The notes beneath the pieces were generated by a model. The model worked only from the letters and a program-made list of their open reading frames with translations, was not told the DNA's origin and did not search any database. Shown here piece after piece: positions 16,461 through 25,710 of a DNA stretch of 64,000 bases. The stretch lies in the NCBI RefSeq assembly GCF_025336485.1, contig NZ_JAODAB010000013.1, forward strand, positions 100,231 to 164,230, given 5' to 3'. The stretch's first letter is position 1. Each line of letters begins with the position of its first letter. The translations under genes and the position numbers were made by a program. The stretch is from Pseudomonas citri (GTDB lineage: Bacteria > Pseudomonadota > Gammaproteobacteria > Pseudomonadales > Pseudomonadaceae).

Positions 16461-18752
16461 ATGAGCCTGCCGATGGAAAAAACCAATCGGCGGATCCTGA
16501 TCGTCGACGACACCCAGACGATTCATGACGATTTTCGCAAGATCCTCAGCCCCCAGACCGTCTCGGAAGACAGCCTGAGCAGCGCCGAAGAGGCCCTGTT
16601 CGGCGCGCCGGTGGCGGTCGCCACCCAGAGCTTCGCGCTCGATTCGGCCTTCCAGGGCATGGAAGCGCTGAACAAGGTCGAAACGGCGCTGGCCCAGGGG
16701 CAACCCTACGCCATGGCGTTCATCGACATGCGCATGCCGCCGGGCTGGGATGGCCTGGAAACCATCGAGCGGCTGTGGCGCGTCGACCCCAAGCTGCAAG
16801 TGGCCTTGTGCACCGCCTATTCGGATTATTCCTGGGAAGACATTTCCGAGCGCCTCGATCTGGGCGATCGCCTGCTCATCCTGAAAAAACCCTTCGATGC
16901 CATCGAGATCCGCCAGATGGCGAGCGCCCTGACGGTCAAATGGCAGATGACCGAGGACGCGGCGCTGAAGATGGACCAGCTCGAACGGGCCGTGGAGGAG
17001 CGCACCCGCGAGCTGGCCGACGCCAACATCATCGTGCAGAACAGCCCGACCATCCTCTATCGTCTGCGAGGCGAGCCACCGTTCGCCTTGATGTACATCT
17101 CCCACAACATCACCAAGTTCGGCCATGTCGCGGCGCAACTGATCAGCTCGCCGGACTGGGCGCAGACCCTGATCCACCCCGACGACCAGGACAAGGTCCA
17201 GGAGGCCATGATCCGCGTGCTGGACCGCGACACGGCGGGCGCCTCCATCGAGTTCCGCATGCGCACCGGCGACGACACGTTCCGCTGGGTGGAAAACCGC
17301 TACATTCCGGTGCGCAACGAACAGGGCCTGTTGCTGGAAGTGGAAGGCATCATCCTGGACATCACCGAGCGCAAGCTGGCCGAAGAGAGAATCGCCCTGC
17401 TGGCCCGTACCGATGCCCTGACCGGCCTGGCCAACCGGGCCACGGTGATCGAACGCCTGCACCAGGCCTTCGCCGCCGCTCGCCGGGGGGCTACGCCGTT
17501 CGCGATGTTCTACTTGGACCTGGACCACTTCAAGCGGATCAACGACACCCTGGGCCATCCCATCGGCGACCTGCTGTTGCAGGAAGTCGCCAGCCGCATC
17601 AAGTCCTGCACCCGGGAAAACGACGTGGTGGCGCGCCTGGGCGGCGACGAGTTCGCCATCCTGCAACTGGACGTCCATGAAGCGACCCACTGTGCCGCGC
17701 TGGCGGCCAAGATCCGCGACGTCCTGGTGGCGCCCTACTCCCTGGACGGCAACGACGTACGCATCTCGGTCAGCATCGGCATCGCCTTGTACACCCCGCA
17801 GAGCCTGAGCGCGGACAGCCTGATGGCGCAATCGGACATGGCCCTGTACCGCTCCAAGGAAAAAGGCCGCAACCAGTACCACTTCCATAACGAGGAGATC
17901 AACCAGGAGGTCACCGACCGGGTCGCCCTGGCCAATGACCTGCGCCAGGCCATCGAGAACAACGAGCTGCAATTGCATTACCTGCCGGAAGTCGACCTGG
18001 GTACCGGCAAGATCCTCGGCATGGGCGTGCAGGTCCGCTGGAAGCACCCGCAGCGCGGTTGGCTGGAACCGTCGGTCTTCATGCCGACGGCAGAAAAGAC
18101 CGGCATCATCATCGGTCTCGGCCATTGGGTGTTGGACCAGGCCTGCCAGCAGATGCGCCAGTGGCGCGACCAGGGCATGGCGCCGCCGGTGATTGCCATC
18201 GACCTGTCCCTGACCCAGCTCAAGACCGGCCCGGAACTGATCTACGATGTGCTGCGCACCACCGCCCGCTGGGAACTGGCGCCCTGGGACCTGCGCTTCG
18301 ACGTGACCGAAGCCACCCTGGCGCAGACCAAATGGACCCACAACGACGTGCTGCCGCGCCTCTGTGAACTGGGCGTGCAGATCGCCATCGACGATTTCGG
18401 CACCGAGTACTCCTCGTTCGATTACCTCAAGACCTATCGGGTCAATCACCTCAAGCTCGCGCAACGGTTCCTCGACAGCGCCAACGCCGACCCCGAGAAC
18501 GCCACGACCTTGCGGGCCATCATCAATTTCGCCCGGGACGTGGGCATCGGCATCATTGCCGAGGGCGTCGAGACCCAGGAACAGCGCACCACGCTGATGT
18601 CCAGCGGCGGACCGATGCTGGCCCAGGGGCATTACTTCAGCACCGTGGTCGACAGTGGCCAGGCCGCCGAGCTGCTCAAGGCCGGCACCATCGTTCCCGT
18701 GGCCAACCACTGGACCAGGCCTGCGGGCGAGCTATCGGAGAGCAACCCATGA
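16461..18752 (+). CDS. REC-PAS-GGDEF-EAL protein: active-looking GGDEF, degenerate EAL
   Basis: 763 residues. The receiver domain (about 9-150) starts DDTQTIHDDFRKIL and has phospho-Asp in FIDMRMPPGWDG. A coiled segment, a PAS-like domain (about 185-300, ending EVEGIILDITERK), a GGDEF domain (intact GGDEF at 394-398 with an RxxD inhibitory site, REND, five residues before it) and an EAL-fold domain (about 485-745) follow. In the EAL domain the catalytic motif is GVQVRW at 522-527 instead of EALVRW and the NxS motif reads DLSLTQLK, so hydrolysis is unlikely. Predicted diguanylate cyclase controlled by phosphorylation. Stop overlaps the next start by 4 bp. ATG at 16473 is an alternative start. 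Confidence 0.9.
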   Translation: MSLPMEKTNRRILIVDDTQTIHDDFRKILSPQTVSEDSLSSAEEALFGAPVAVATQSFALDSAFQGMEALNKVETALAQGQPYAMAFIDMRMPPGWDGLETIERLWRVDPKLQVALCTAYSDYSWEDISERLDLGDRLLILKKPFDAIEIRQMASALTVKWQMTEDAALKMDQLERAVEERTRELADANIIVQNSPTILYRLRGEPPFALMYISHNITKFGHVAAQLISSPDWAQTLIHPDDQDKVQEAMIRVLDRDTAGASIEFRMRTGDDTFRWVENRYIPVRNEQGLLLEVEGIILDITERKLAEERIALLARTDALTGLANRATVIERLHQAFAAARRGATPFAMFYLDLDHFKRINDTLGHPIGDLLLQEVASRIKSCTRENDVVARLGGDEFAILQLDVHEATHCAALAAKIRDVLVAPYSLDGNDVRISVSIGIALYTPQSLSADSLMAQSDMALYRSKEKGRNQYHFHNEEINQEVTDRVALANDLRQAIENNELQLHYLPEVDLGTGKILGMGVQVRWKHPQRGWLEPSVFMPTAEKTGIIIGLGHWVLDQACQQMRQWRDQGMAPPVIAIDLSLTQLKTGPELIYDVLRTTARWELAPWDLRFDVTEATLAQTKWTHNDVLPRLCELGVQIAIDDFGTEYSSFDYLKTYRVNHLKLAQRFLDSANADPENATTLRAIINFARDVGIGIIAEGVETQEQRTTLMSSGGPMLAQGHYFSTVVDSGQAAELLKAGTIVPVANHWTRPAGELSESNP

Positions 18753-20623
18753 ACCCCATGTCGGTACCTGCCAACCGGCGCATCCTGGTGGTGGACGACA
18801 CGCCCGCTATCCACCAGGACTTTCGCAAGATCCTCAGCCCCAGCGCCGGCAGCGACGATTCGCTGGACGACACCGAAAGCCTGCTGTTCGGCACCCCGCA
18901 GGTCAACCGGTTGCAATTCCAGATCGACTCGGCCTACCAAGGTGAAGAGGCGCTGGAGCTGGTCAAGCGCGCCCAGGCCGAGGGCCAGCCCTACGCCCTG
19001 GTGTTCGCCGACATGCGCATGCCCCCGGGCTGGGACGGCCTGCAAACCATCGAGCAGTTATGGAAGGTCGACCCGCGGCTGCAAATCGCGTTGTGCACGG
19101 CGTTTTCCGATTACACCTGGGAAACCATGTCCGAACGGATCGAGTTCGACGATCAGTTGCTGATCCTCAAGAAACCCTTCGACACCCTGGAAATCCGCCA
19201 GATGGCCAGCGCCATGACCTGGAAATGGCAACTGGCCCAGGATGCGGCGAGAAAAATGCGCAGCCTGGAGCGCACCATCGAAGAACGCGTCCAGGAATTG
19301 CTCAAGGTCTCTCATCTGCTGCAATACGATGTGCTCACCGAGCTGCCCAACAGCATGTTGCTCGGCGATCGCCTGACCCAGGCCATGGCCCAGTGCCGTC
19401 GGCATGACCGGCAACTGGCGGTGATGTTCATCGGCCTGGACCGGTTCAAGCGTATCAATAACGGGCTGGGCCATCCGGTGGGCGACGAAATGCTCAAGCG
19501 CGTGGCGCGGGCCTTGGCCGGCGTGGTGCGCGAGTCCGACTCGGTGTTTCGCTACGGCTCCGATGAGTTCGTGGTGCTGATGGGGGACGTCAGCGACCCG
19601 CAGCAGACCAAGGGCGTGGCGGAAAAACTGCTGGCGGCCATCAGCACGCCCCAGCCCATCGAGGGCCACGACCTGACCATCACGGCGAGCCTGGGCATCA
19701 GTGTGTACCCCACCGACGGTTTCGATGCCGTGGCGCTGATCAAGAAAGCCGAGACGGCGATGCGCAACGTCAAGGACACCGGGCCCAACGACTACCGTTT
19801 CTTCACCGAGGACATGAACCGCCGGGCCCGCCAGCAGCAGACCATCGAATCCGGCCTGCGCCTGGCCCTGCAACGCAAGGAGTTCGTGCTGCACTACCAG
19901 CCCAAGCTGGACCTGACGAGCGGCCGGGTGGTCGGCGTCGAGGCCCTGGTGCGCTGGAACCGGCCGGATTACGGCCTGGTCTACCCCTCCGATTTCATCC
20001 CCGTGGCCGAAGACAGCGGGCTGATCGTGCCCTTGAGCCAATGGGTGCTCCAAGAGGCCTGCCAACAGGCCTGCCGCTGGCAAGCCGAGGGAATGCGGCC
20101 GTTATACCTGTCGGTGAACATCTCGGCCATCGATTTTCGCCAGCGCGGTTTCGTCGAAGGTATTGCCCGCACCCTCAAGGAAAGCGGATTCGATCCGACA
20201 TTATTGGAACTGGAGATCACCGAAAGCGTGCTCATGCAGAACATCGACACCACCGTCGCCGTTCTCAAGGCCATCAAGCAACTGGGGATACGGCTGGCCA
20301 TCGATGACTTCGGCACCGGCTATTCGAGCCTGAGCTACCTGCAGAAATTTCCCGTGGATGTGCTGAAGATCGACCAGTCGTTCGTCGGTGACCTGAGCAT
20401 CGACAGCAACGACGCCAAGCTGGTGAGCACCATCATCAGCCTGGGCAAGAGCCTGAACCTGCACATCATCGCCGAAGGCGTGGAAACCCCTGAACAACTG
20501 GAGTTCCTCAAGCTGCACCAGTGTGAAGAGGCCCAGGGGTATTACTTCAGCAAGGCGGTGGAAGCGCAGGCTTTCGTCCAATGGGTAACCGAGTGGGAAC
20601 AACGCCAGTACCCGTTTGCGTGA
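18749..20623 (+). CDS. REC-GGDEF-EAL protein: degenerate GGDEF, active-looking EAL
   Basis: 624 residues, a paralogue of the upstream gene without a PAS domain. The receiver (about 8-150) starts DDTPAIHQDFRKIL and has Asp in FADMRMPPGWDG. The GGDEF domain carries GSDEF at 270-274, with RESD inhibitory-site residues before it, so cyclase activity is doubtful though GTP or c-di-GMP could still bind. The EAL domain is complete: EALVRW (E398), NISAIDF, LELEITES, AIDDFGTGYSS, VLKIDQSF and IIAEGVET. Predicted c-di-GMP phosphodiesterase. It is translationally coupled (ATGA) to the diguanylate-cyclase-like gene, so synthesis and degradation are encoded as a pair. Confidence 0.92.
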   Translation: MNPMSVPANRRILVVDDTPAIHQDFRKILSPSAGSDDSLDDTESLLFGTPQVNRLQFQIDSAYQGEEALELVKRAQAEGQPYALVFADMRMPPGWDGLQTIEQLWKVDPRLQIALCTAFSDYTWETMSERIEFDDQLLILKKPFDTLEIRQMASAMTWKWQLAQDAARKMRSLERTIEERVQELLKVSHLLQYDVLTELPNSMLLGDRLTQAMAQCRRHDRQLAVMFIGLDRFKRINNGLGHPVGDEMLKRVARALAGVVRESDSVFRYGSDEFVVLMGDVSDPQQTKGVAEKLLAAISTPQPIEGHDLTITASLGISVYPTDGFDAVALIKKAETAMRNVKDTGPNDYRFFTEDMNRRARQQQTIESGLRLALQRKEFVLHYQPKLDLTSGRVVGVEALVRWNRPDYGLVYPSDFIPVAEDSGLIVPLSQWVLQEACQQACRWQAEGMRPLYLSVNISAIDFRQRGFVEGIARTLKESGFDPTLLELEITESVLMQNIDTTVAVLKAIKQLGIRLAIDDFGTGYSSLSYLQKFPVDVLKIDQSFVGDLSIDSNDAKLVSTIISLGKSLNLHIIAEGVETPEQLEFLKLHQCEEAQGYYFSKAVEAQAFVQWVTEWEQRQYPFA

Positions 20624-20668
20624 GCACCTGAGCGTCATCAACCAAACGTTTTTCAAGGAATGCACCCC

Positions 20669-21628
20669 ATGGCATCACATGGACTGATTCTGGCGCTCGG
20701 CCTGCTCCTGGGAACGAGCCTGGCCGCTCACGCCGCGCCACTGGACGAACCGCTCAAACCCTTGCCCCCCCTTCCGGCCCTGGACCCCAAACGGGTCCAG
20801 CTGGGGTTGCGGTTGTTCAATGACCCGCGGCTGTCGGTCAACAACACCTTGTCCTGCGCCAGTTGCCATCGACTGGACAAGGGGGGAGCGGACGATAAAC
20901 AGTTTTCCCTTGGCTTCGACGGCAAGCCGCTGGCAGTCAATACCCCCACGGTGTTCAACGCCGGCCTGAACTTCCACCAGTTCTGGGACGGGCGCGTCGA
21001 CACCCTGGAAGAGCAGGTGCACGCGGTGGTGATCAGCCCCACTGAAATGGGCAACACCTGGGAGGCGGTGGTCAAGCGCATCGCCGATGACCCCGGCTAC
21101 GCCAAGGATTTCAAGCAGGCGTACCCCGATGGCGTGACCCCGGCCAACATCCAGGGCGCGCTGGCCGACTATGAACGGACCCTGCAAACCCCCAACTCGC
21201 GCTTCGACCAATACCTGCTGGGCAATACCGACATCCTGACGCCCAGGGAAAAATTCGGTTACCAGCGTTTCAAGGAGTACGGCTGCATCGCTTGCCACCA
21301 GGGCGTGAACATCGGCGGCAACATGTTCCAGAAGTTCGGCGTGATGGGCGACTACATCGCGGACCGGGGCAACCCTACCCAGGCCGACGAAGGACGCTTC
21401 AACGTCACCGGCGACGAAGCGGACCGCCAGGTGTTCAAGGTGCCCAGCCTGCGCAACGTCGCCGTCACCGCGCCGTATTTTCACGCCGGCTCCGCGCCGA
21501 CCCTGGAGAAGGCAGTGGAGGTGATGTTCAAGTACCAGTTGGGGCGTGAACCCACCGGCCAGGACACGGAACTGATCGTCGAATTCCTCAAGACCCTGAC
21601 CGGCGAATCGGAGGGCAAGCCGCTATGA
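20669..21628 (+). CDS. Periplasmic di-heme cytochrome c peroxidase (CcpA/MauG family)
   Basis: 319 residues from ATG at 20669, which has AAGGA nine bases upstream; the ATG at 20660 touches that site. A signal peptide (SHGLILALGLLLGTSLAAHAA) precedes two CxxCH heme-binding motifs: SCASCHRLDKGG in the N-terminal half and GCIACHQGVN in the C-terminal half. Family members reduce H2O2 to water with electrons from c-type cytochromes, or carry out MauG-like oxidations. It lies inside the c-di-GMP signalling operon and its stop codon overlaps the histidine-kinase start (ATGA). This suggests a peroxide or redox input to the pathway (inference). Confidence 0.92.
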   Translation: MASHGLILALGLLLGTSLAAHAAPLDEPLKPLPPLPALDPKRVQLGLRLFNDPRLSVNNTLSCASCHRLDKGGADDKQFSLGFDGKPLAVNTPTVFNAGLNFHQFWDGRVDTLEEQVHAVVISPTEMGNTWEAVVKRIADDPGYAKDFKQAYPDGVTPANIQGALADYERTLQTPNSRFDQYLLGNTDILTPREKFGYQRFKEYGCIACHQGVNIGGNMFQKFGVMGDYIADRGNPTQADEGRFNVTGDEADRQVFKVPSLRNVAVTAPYFHAGSAPTLEKAVEVMFKYQLGREPTGQDTELIVEFLKTLTGESEGKPL

Positions 21629-23427
21629 CTCTCCTGCGCCGCCTCGGCCTGCTGTTCATCGGCGTATTGCTCGCTTCGGTGCTGCTGTTCATGTACATCA
21701 ATTCCAGCGCGCAACAAGCCGCCTCGTACATCGAATCGCGAGACCTGGTGCGCCAGCTCAAACAGCAGGACGCCATCTGGGACAACGAAGTCCTCAAGGC
21801 GCGCGTCGCCCTGAGCCACAATTACGACCCGCTGGTCTCGCCCCTGCACGAGATGGCGCGTCTCTGGCAGCGCCTGGACACCATTGAGTCGGAGCCAGGC
21901 CGCCACGCGCCCACCCTCTGGGATAGCCAGCGCGAGCAATACCTCAAGGCGGTCAAGGAAAAAACCCGCCTGGTGGAACAGTTCAAGTCCCATAACTCGA
22001 TACTGCGCAATTCCCTGGCGTTCCTGCCCACGGCCGAGGACGACATCCAAGGCCAGTTCGCCCAACTCTCCGACGCGGACAAACTGGCACTGCAAAACGT
22101 TGCCATCGACACCTACGACCTGCTGCTCAGCAGCATGGAATACGCCCAACTCACCACACCAGACATCGCCGCCGAAGTGCTGCTGGGGTTGAATCGGCTC
22201 GACGTCAACAAGGAACGCCTGCCCCAGGGCTTACAGGGTTCCATCGGCATCTTGAGCAAACACATTGCCCTGGTGCTGCGCGAACAACCCCGGGTCAATG
22301 AGTTGTTGGTGGGCATCGAGACGGTGCCCCTGTCCGACCAACTGGACGCCATTTCCAAGCTGCTCGAGCAGGACCAGCAAAAAGCCGCCGCCAAGTACCA
22401 GCGCAACCACGTGCTCCTGCTGGTGTTCGCCACCTTCCTGGTGCTGATCCTGATCTGGCTGGCGATCCGGCTGCTGCGCAGTTTCGCCGAAATCAAACGG
22501 GTCAACAGCGCCCTGAAGACCGCCAACGATGAACTGGAACAACGGGTCGAAGAACGCACCCGCCAGCTCAAGGATACCCAGAGCGAGCTGATGGACACGG
22601 CCCGCCAGGCGGGCATGGCGGAAATCGCCACCAACGTGCTGCATAACGTCGGTAACGTGCTCAACAGCGTGAACATCTCCGCCGATCTGGTCAGCCGCAA
22701 GCTGCGCAGCAGCAAGGCCCTGGGGCTGGGCAAGGCGATGCAACTGATCAACGAACACCCCCATGACCTCGGGCATTTCCTCAGCGAGGACGAAAAAGGC
22801 AAGCTGCTACCGGGCTATCTCAACCAGTTGGTGGAAGCCATTGGCACCGAGCAGCAAAGCCTGATCGATGAGCTGGCGCAACTGAGCAAAAGCGTCGACC
22901 ACATCAAGGACATCGTCTCCACCCAGCAGTCCTATGCCGGCGCCAACAGTCTGCTGGAACCGCTGGTGGTCAGCGAACTGCTCGAAGACGCCCTGCGCAT
23001 GAATTCCGGGGCGCTGACCCGCCATCACGTCACGGTGATCAAGGAATACGGCGACGTACCGCGGATCATGGGGGACAAGCACCGCTTGCTGCTGATCCTG
23101 ATCAACCTGATCAGCAACGCCAAGTACGCCATGGCGGGGGTTTCCAACGATGCGCGGAACATGACCCTCAAGGCCGCGGTCGTAGATGGCGAGACCCTGC
23201 AAATCAGCGTCAAGGACGAAGGCGAAGGCATCCCGCAGGAAAACATGACGCGCATCTTCGCCCACGGTTTTACCACCCGTAAGGACGGTCACGGGTTTGG
23301 CCTGCACAGCTGCGCACTGGCGGCCATTGAAATGAACGGCCAACTCACCGCCCACAGCGAAGGGCCAGGCAAAGGGGCGACGTTCCAATTGCAAGTGCCC
23401 CTGAAACTTGCAGAGGGTGAACCATGA
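21625..23427 (+). CDS. Membrane sensor histidine kinase with all-helical periplasmic domain
   Basis: 600 residues. TM1 is at about 8-27 (LGLLFIGVLLASVLLFMYI), followed by a mainly alpha-helical periplasmic region of about 225 residues, possibly a DAHL-type double helical ligand-binding domain. TM2 is at about 260-283 (VLLLVFATFLVLILIWLAI), then a coiled coil (about 290-325). The dimerisation box contains the unusual H-box NVLHNVGNVLNS (His340) instead of HEINNP. The HATPase domain has LINLISNAKYAM, DEGEGI, and TTRKDGHGFGLHS. Phosphorylation targets are probably the three receivers of the same cluster. It overlaps both neighbouring genes by 4 bp. Confidence 0.9.
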   Translation: MTLLRRLGLLFIGVLLASVLLFMYINSSAQQAASYIESRDLVRQLKQQDAIWDNEVLKARVALSHNYDPLVSPLHEMARLWQRLDTIESEPGRHAPTLWDSQREQYLKAVKEKTRLVEQFKSHNSILRNSLAFLPTAEDDIQGQFAQLSDADKLALQNVAIDTYDLLLSSMEYAQLTTPDIAAEVLLGLNRLDVNKERLPQGLQGSIGILSKHIALVLREQPRVNELLVGIETVPLSDQLDAISKLLEQDQQKAAAKYQRNHVLLLVFATFLVLILIWLAIRLLRSFAEIKRVNSALKTANDELEQRVEERTRQLKDTQSELMDTARQAGMAEIATNVLHNVGNVLNSVNISADLVSRKLRSSKALGLGKAMQLINEHPHDLGHFLSEDEKGKLLPGYLNQLVEAIGTEQQSLIDELAQLSKSVDHIKDIVSTQQSYAGANSLLEPLVVSELLEDALRMNSGALTRHHVTVIKEYGDVPRIMGDKHRLLLILINLISNAKYAMAGVSNDARNMTLKAAVVDGETLQISVKDEGEGIPQENMTRIFAHGFTTRKDGHGFGLHSCALAAIEMNGQLTAHSEGPGKGATFQLQVPLKLAEGEP

Positions 23428-24830
23428 ATAACCTGAGTAACCGCCGCATCCTGTTGATCGACGATACGCCCGCCATTCATGACGATTTCCGCAAGATCCT
23501 CACCCCGCAGGACGAGGGCAACGCCGATCTGCAAGACATGGAAAACGCGCTGTTCGGCGACGCGCCGAAACCTGTCACCACCGTGTTCGAACTCGACTCG
23601 GCCTATGGCGGCCAGGAGGGCCTGAGCAAGTTGCTGGACGCCACGGCCAAGGAGCAGCCCTACGCCCTGGCCTTCGTCGACATGCGCATGCCCGAAGGCT
23701 GGGATGGTGCCAAGACCATCGAGGAGCTGTGGAAGCGCGACCCCCAATTGCAGGTGGTGGTCTGTACGGCGTACTCGGATTATTCGTGGGATGAATTGCT
23801 CGACCGCCTGAATGGCCACGACCGCCTGCTGATCCTGAAGAAGCCCTTCGACAACATCGAAGTCCAGCAGATGGCCAACACCCTGACCACCAAGTGGGAA
23901 ATGACCTCCCGCGCGCAGTTGAAAATGAACAAGCTCGAAGACCTGGTGGAACAACGGACCCAGGCGTTCAAGCAAGCCAGCGAACTGCTGCAGATGGAGA
24001 TCGACGAACGCAAGATGCTCGAAACCCAACTGGTGCAATCGGAAAAACTCGCCTCGCTGGGTCAACTGGCGGCGGGGGTGGCCCATGAGATCAACAACCC
24101 GATCGGCTTCATCTCTTCCAACCTGGGGGCGCTGGACGGTTATTTCGGCAAGCTCCAGGAAATGCTCCAGGCCTATGACAGCGCCGAAGAGGCCATTGCC
24201 TCGGCCGAATTGGTGGTGCGCTTGAGAAAACTGCGCGAACAGGTGGAGCTGGATTTCCTGGTCGAGGACATTCCGCTGCTGATCAAGGAGTCCAAGGACG
24301 GCATCGCCCGGGTCGGACAGATCGTCAAGGACCTGAAGGATTTCTCCCGCGTGGACTCCAATCAGGAATGGCAGATGGCCAATCTGCAACAGGGCATGGA
24401 TTCGACGCTGAACATCGTCGCCAATGAAATCAAGTACAAGGCCGACGTGGTCAAGGAGTACACGCCGCTGCCGGAAGTGGAATGCCTGCCGTCGCAAATC
24501 AACCAGGTGATCATGAACCTGATCGTCAACGCCGCCCAGGCCATCGGCCCCGAGCGCGGCACCATCACCCTGCGCAACGGTATCGGCGACGAAACCGTGT
24601 GGATCGAAGTCGCCGACAACGGCTCGGGCATCCCACCGGAAACGCTGCAAAAGATCTTCGACCCGTTCTTCACCACCAAGCCCATCGGCCAAGGGACCGG
24701 GCTTGGGCTTTCGTTGTCCTATGGGATCGTGAAAAAGCATAACGGCGAAATCACCGTGCGCAGCGAAGTGGGCGTAGGGACGACGTTCCGTGTTGAGTTG
24801 CCAATTCGGCAGATGAAATTGGCGGGGTGA
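23424..24830 (+). CDS. Hybrid response regulator-histidine kinase
   Basis: 468 residues: an N-terminal receiver of the same subfamily as the two GGDEF/EAL proteins (IDDTPAIHDDFRKIL; phospho-Asp in FVDMRMPEGWDG; KKPFD), a coiled coil (about 165-205), a HisKA box ASLGQLAAGVAHEINNP with His221, and HATPase (LNLIVNAAQAI, DNGSGI, GLGLSLSYGI). It has no transmembrane segment, so it is cytoplasmic. Last gene of the operon; it may relay phosphate from the membrane kinase to the diguanylate cyclase and phosphodiesterase proteins (inference). A long REP inverted repeat follows the stop codon. Confidence 0.92.
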   Translation: MNNLSNRRILLIDDTPAIHDDFRKILTPQDEGNADLQDMENALFGDAPKPVTTVFELDSAYGGQEGLSKLLDATAKEQPYALAFVDMRMPEGWDGAKTIEELWKRDPQLQVVVCTAYSDYSWDELLDRLNGHDRLLILKKPFDNIEVQQMANTLTTKWEMTSRAQLKMNKLEDLVEQRTQAFKQASELLQMEIDERKMLETQLVQSEKLASLGQLAAGVAHEINNPIGFISSNLGALDGYFGKLQEMLQAYDSAEEAIASAELVVRLRKLREQVELDFLVEDIPLLIKESKDGIARVGQIVKDLKDFSRVDSNQEWQMANLQQGMDSTLNIVANEIKYKADVVKEYTPLPEVECLPSQINQVIMNLIVNAAQAIGPERGTITLRNGIGDETVWIEVADNGSGIPPETLQKIFDPFFTTKPIGQGTGLGLSLSYGIVKKHNGEITVRSEVGVGTTFRVELPIRQMKLAG

Positions 24831-24849
24831 GCCCGGAAGGGGATCATCT

Positions 24850-24979
24850 GTGGCGAGGGGATTCATCCCCGCTGGGCTGCGCAGCAGCCCCATTGCCGCG
24901 GGTTCAATTTGCCTGACACACCCGGGTGGCAGATCTTAGGGCTGCTCGGCAGCCCAGCGGGGATAAATCCCCTCGCCAC
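24850..24979. repeat. Long REP inverted repeat (GGCGAGGGGAT family)
   Basis: A roughly 30-bp arm at 24850-24879 starting GTGGCGAGGGGATTCATCCC pairs with 24950-24979, almost perfectly complementary; inner parts (GGGCTGCGCAGCAGCCC) form secondary hairpins. It separates the signalling operon from the truncated glutamate-synthase-like gene. Confidence 0.85.
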
Positions 24980-25043
24980 GGGGTTGCCCAGCGTTTCGCC
25001 ACCAGCGCAGAATGCCCCACCGCCCCCTTCCCAAGGAAACCGC

Positions 25044-25340
25044 ATGAGCCTGTCTCTGCTGAGCCGTTACGCCTTCTTTGCCGGCTGTGTGCTGTTCACG
25101 CTCGCCAGCCTACCGTTCCTGGAGCATGACTGGCTCTGGCTGATCACGCTGGTGACCGGGCTCTTGAGTCTGCTGGGGCTGTTCGACCTGTTGCAAAGCC
25201 GCCATGCCGTACGGCGCAATTACCCGATCCTGGGCAATATCCGCTATCTGGTCGAAGGCATCCGTCCGGAATTGCTCTCCATATCACTAACCATACTAAC
25301 AACAGCAACACCCCAGACTGACGGCCACGGCGCTGCATAA
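25044..25340 (+). pseudogene. FMN-binding glutamate-synthase-family protein, truncated after 76 codons
   Basis: Starts normally (AAGGA then ATG) and encodes two N-terminal transmembrane segments plus HAVRRNYPILGNIRYLVEGI, the conserved entry to the membrane-linked glutamate-synthase/FMN-binding family, which is normally about 500 residues. After codon 76 (base 25271) the reading frame runs into unrelated sequence (LLSISLTILTT...) and stops at 25340. The catalytic barrel is absent and its 3' part is not found elsewhere in the window. Base composition drops sharply at the same point, so this is the left edge of an inserted or rearranged segment. Confidence 0.8.
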
Positions 25341-25710
25341 AACGCTTAGTACACATACTAACGATTGGTACTAAGCTGCGCGGCAAGCTAGTACGCTCAA
25401 ACGCACAGGGCACACGGAAAAACCCCTCGGCCAGCTTTGAGATCAACCTCCCCAGACACCCATTACGCAGTGCCCCAGGAATGCCACTGACTCCCGAGCC
25501 CGCTCTGCTGTGAAAAATGTTATTGCCCACAACTCAAACACCTGCGTGAGCAGTTGGATGTAACGGCCATTTGGCTAACAGCGTGTACTAGGCAGAAATC
25601 GGCCAGAATGAGGTAATCTCACGCGTAGCCAAGGCCCCACCGCCACCAAATCGCACATTGTTTTTCCGTGTTTGAGCCTAAGTGCTGATACCAAATGAAT
25701 AAGGATAGTC
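25272..25710. other. Island left-end non-coding region with repeated GTACTA motifs
   Basis: 439 bp between the break in the glutamate-synthase-like gene and the first island gene. It holds a 9-bp inverted repeat GCTTAGTAC / GTACTAAGC (25344-25352 and 25368-25376) and more TAGTAC/GTACTA copies near 25391 and 25585, a pattern seen at recombinase sites. A minus-strand reading frame (25144-25530) crosses the junction and is not convincing. AAGGA precedes the next gene. Confidence 0.45.

Noticed and set aside
25144..25530. Minus-strand 128-codon frame across the island junction
   Set aside because: It spans the break between core and island DNA, so it cannot be an old gene, and no domain was recognised.
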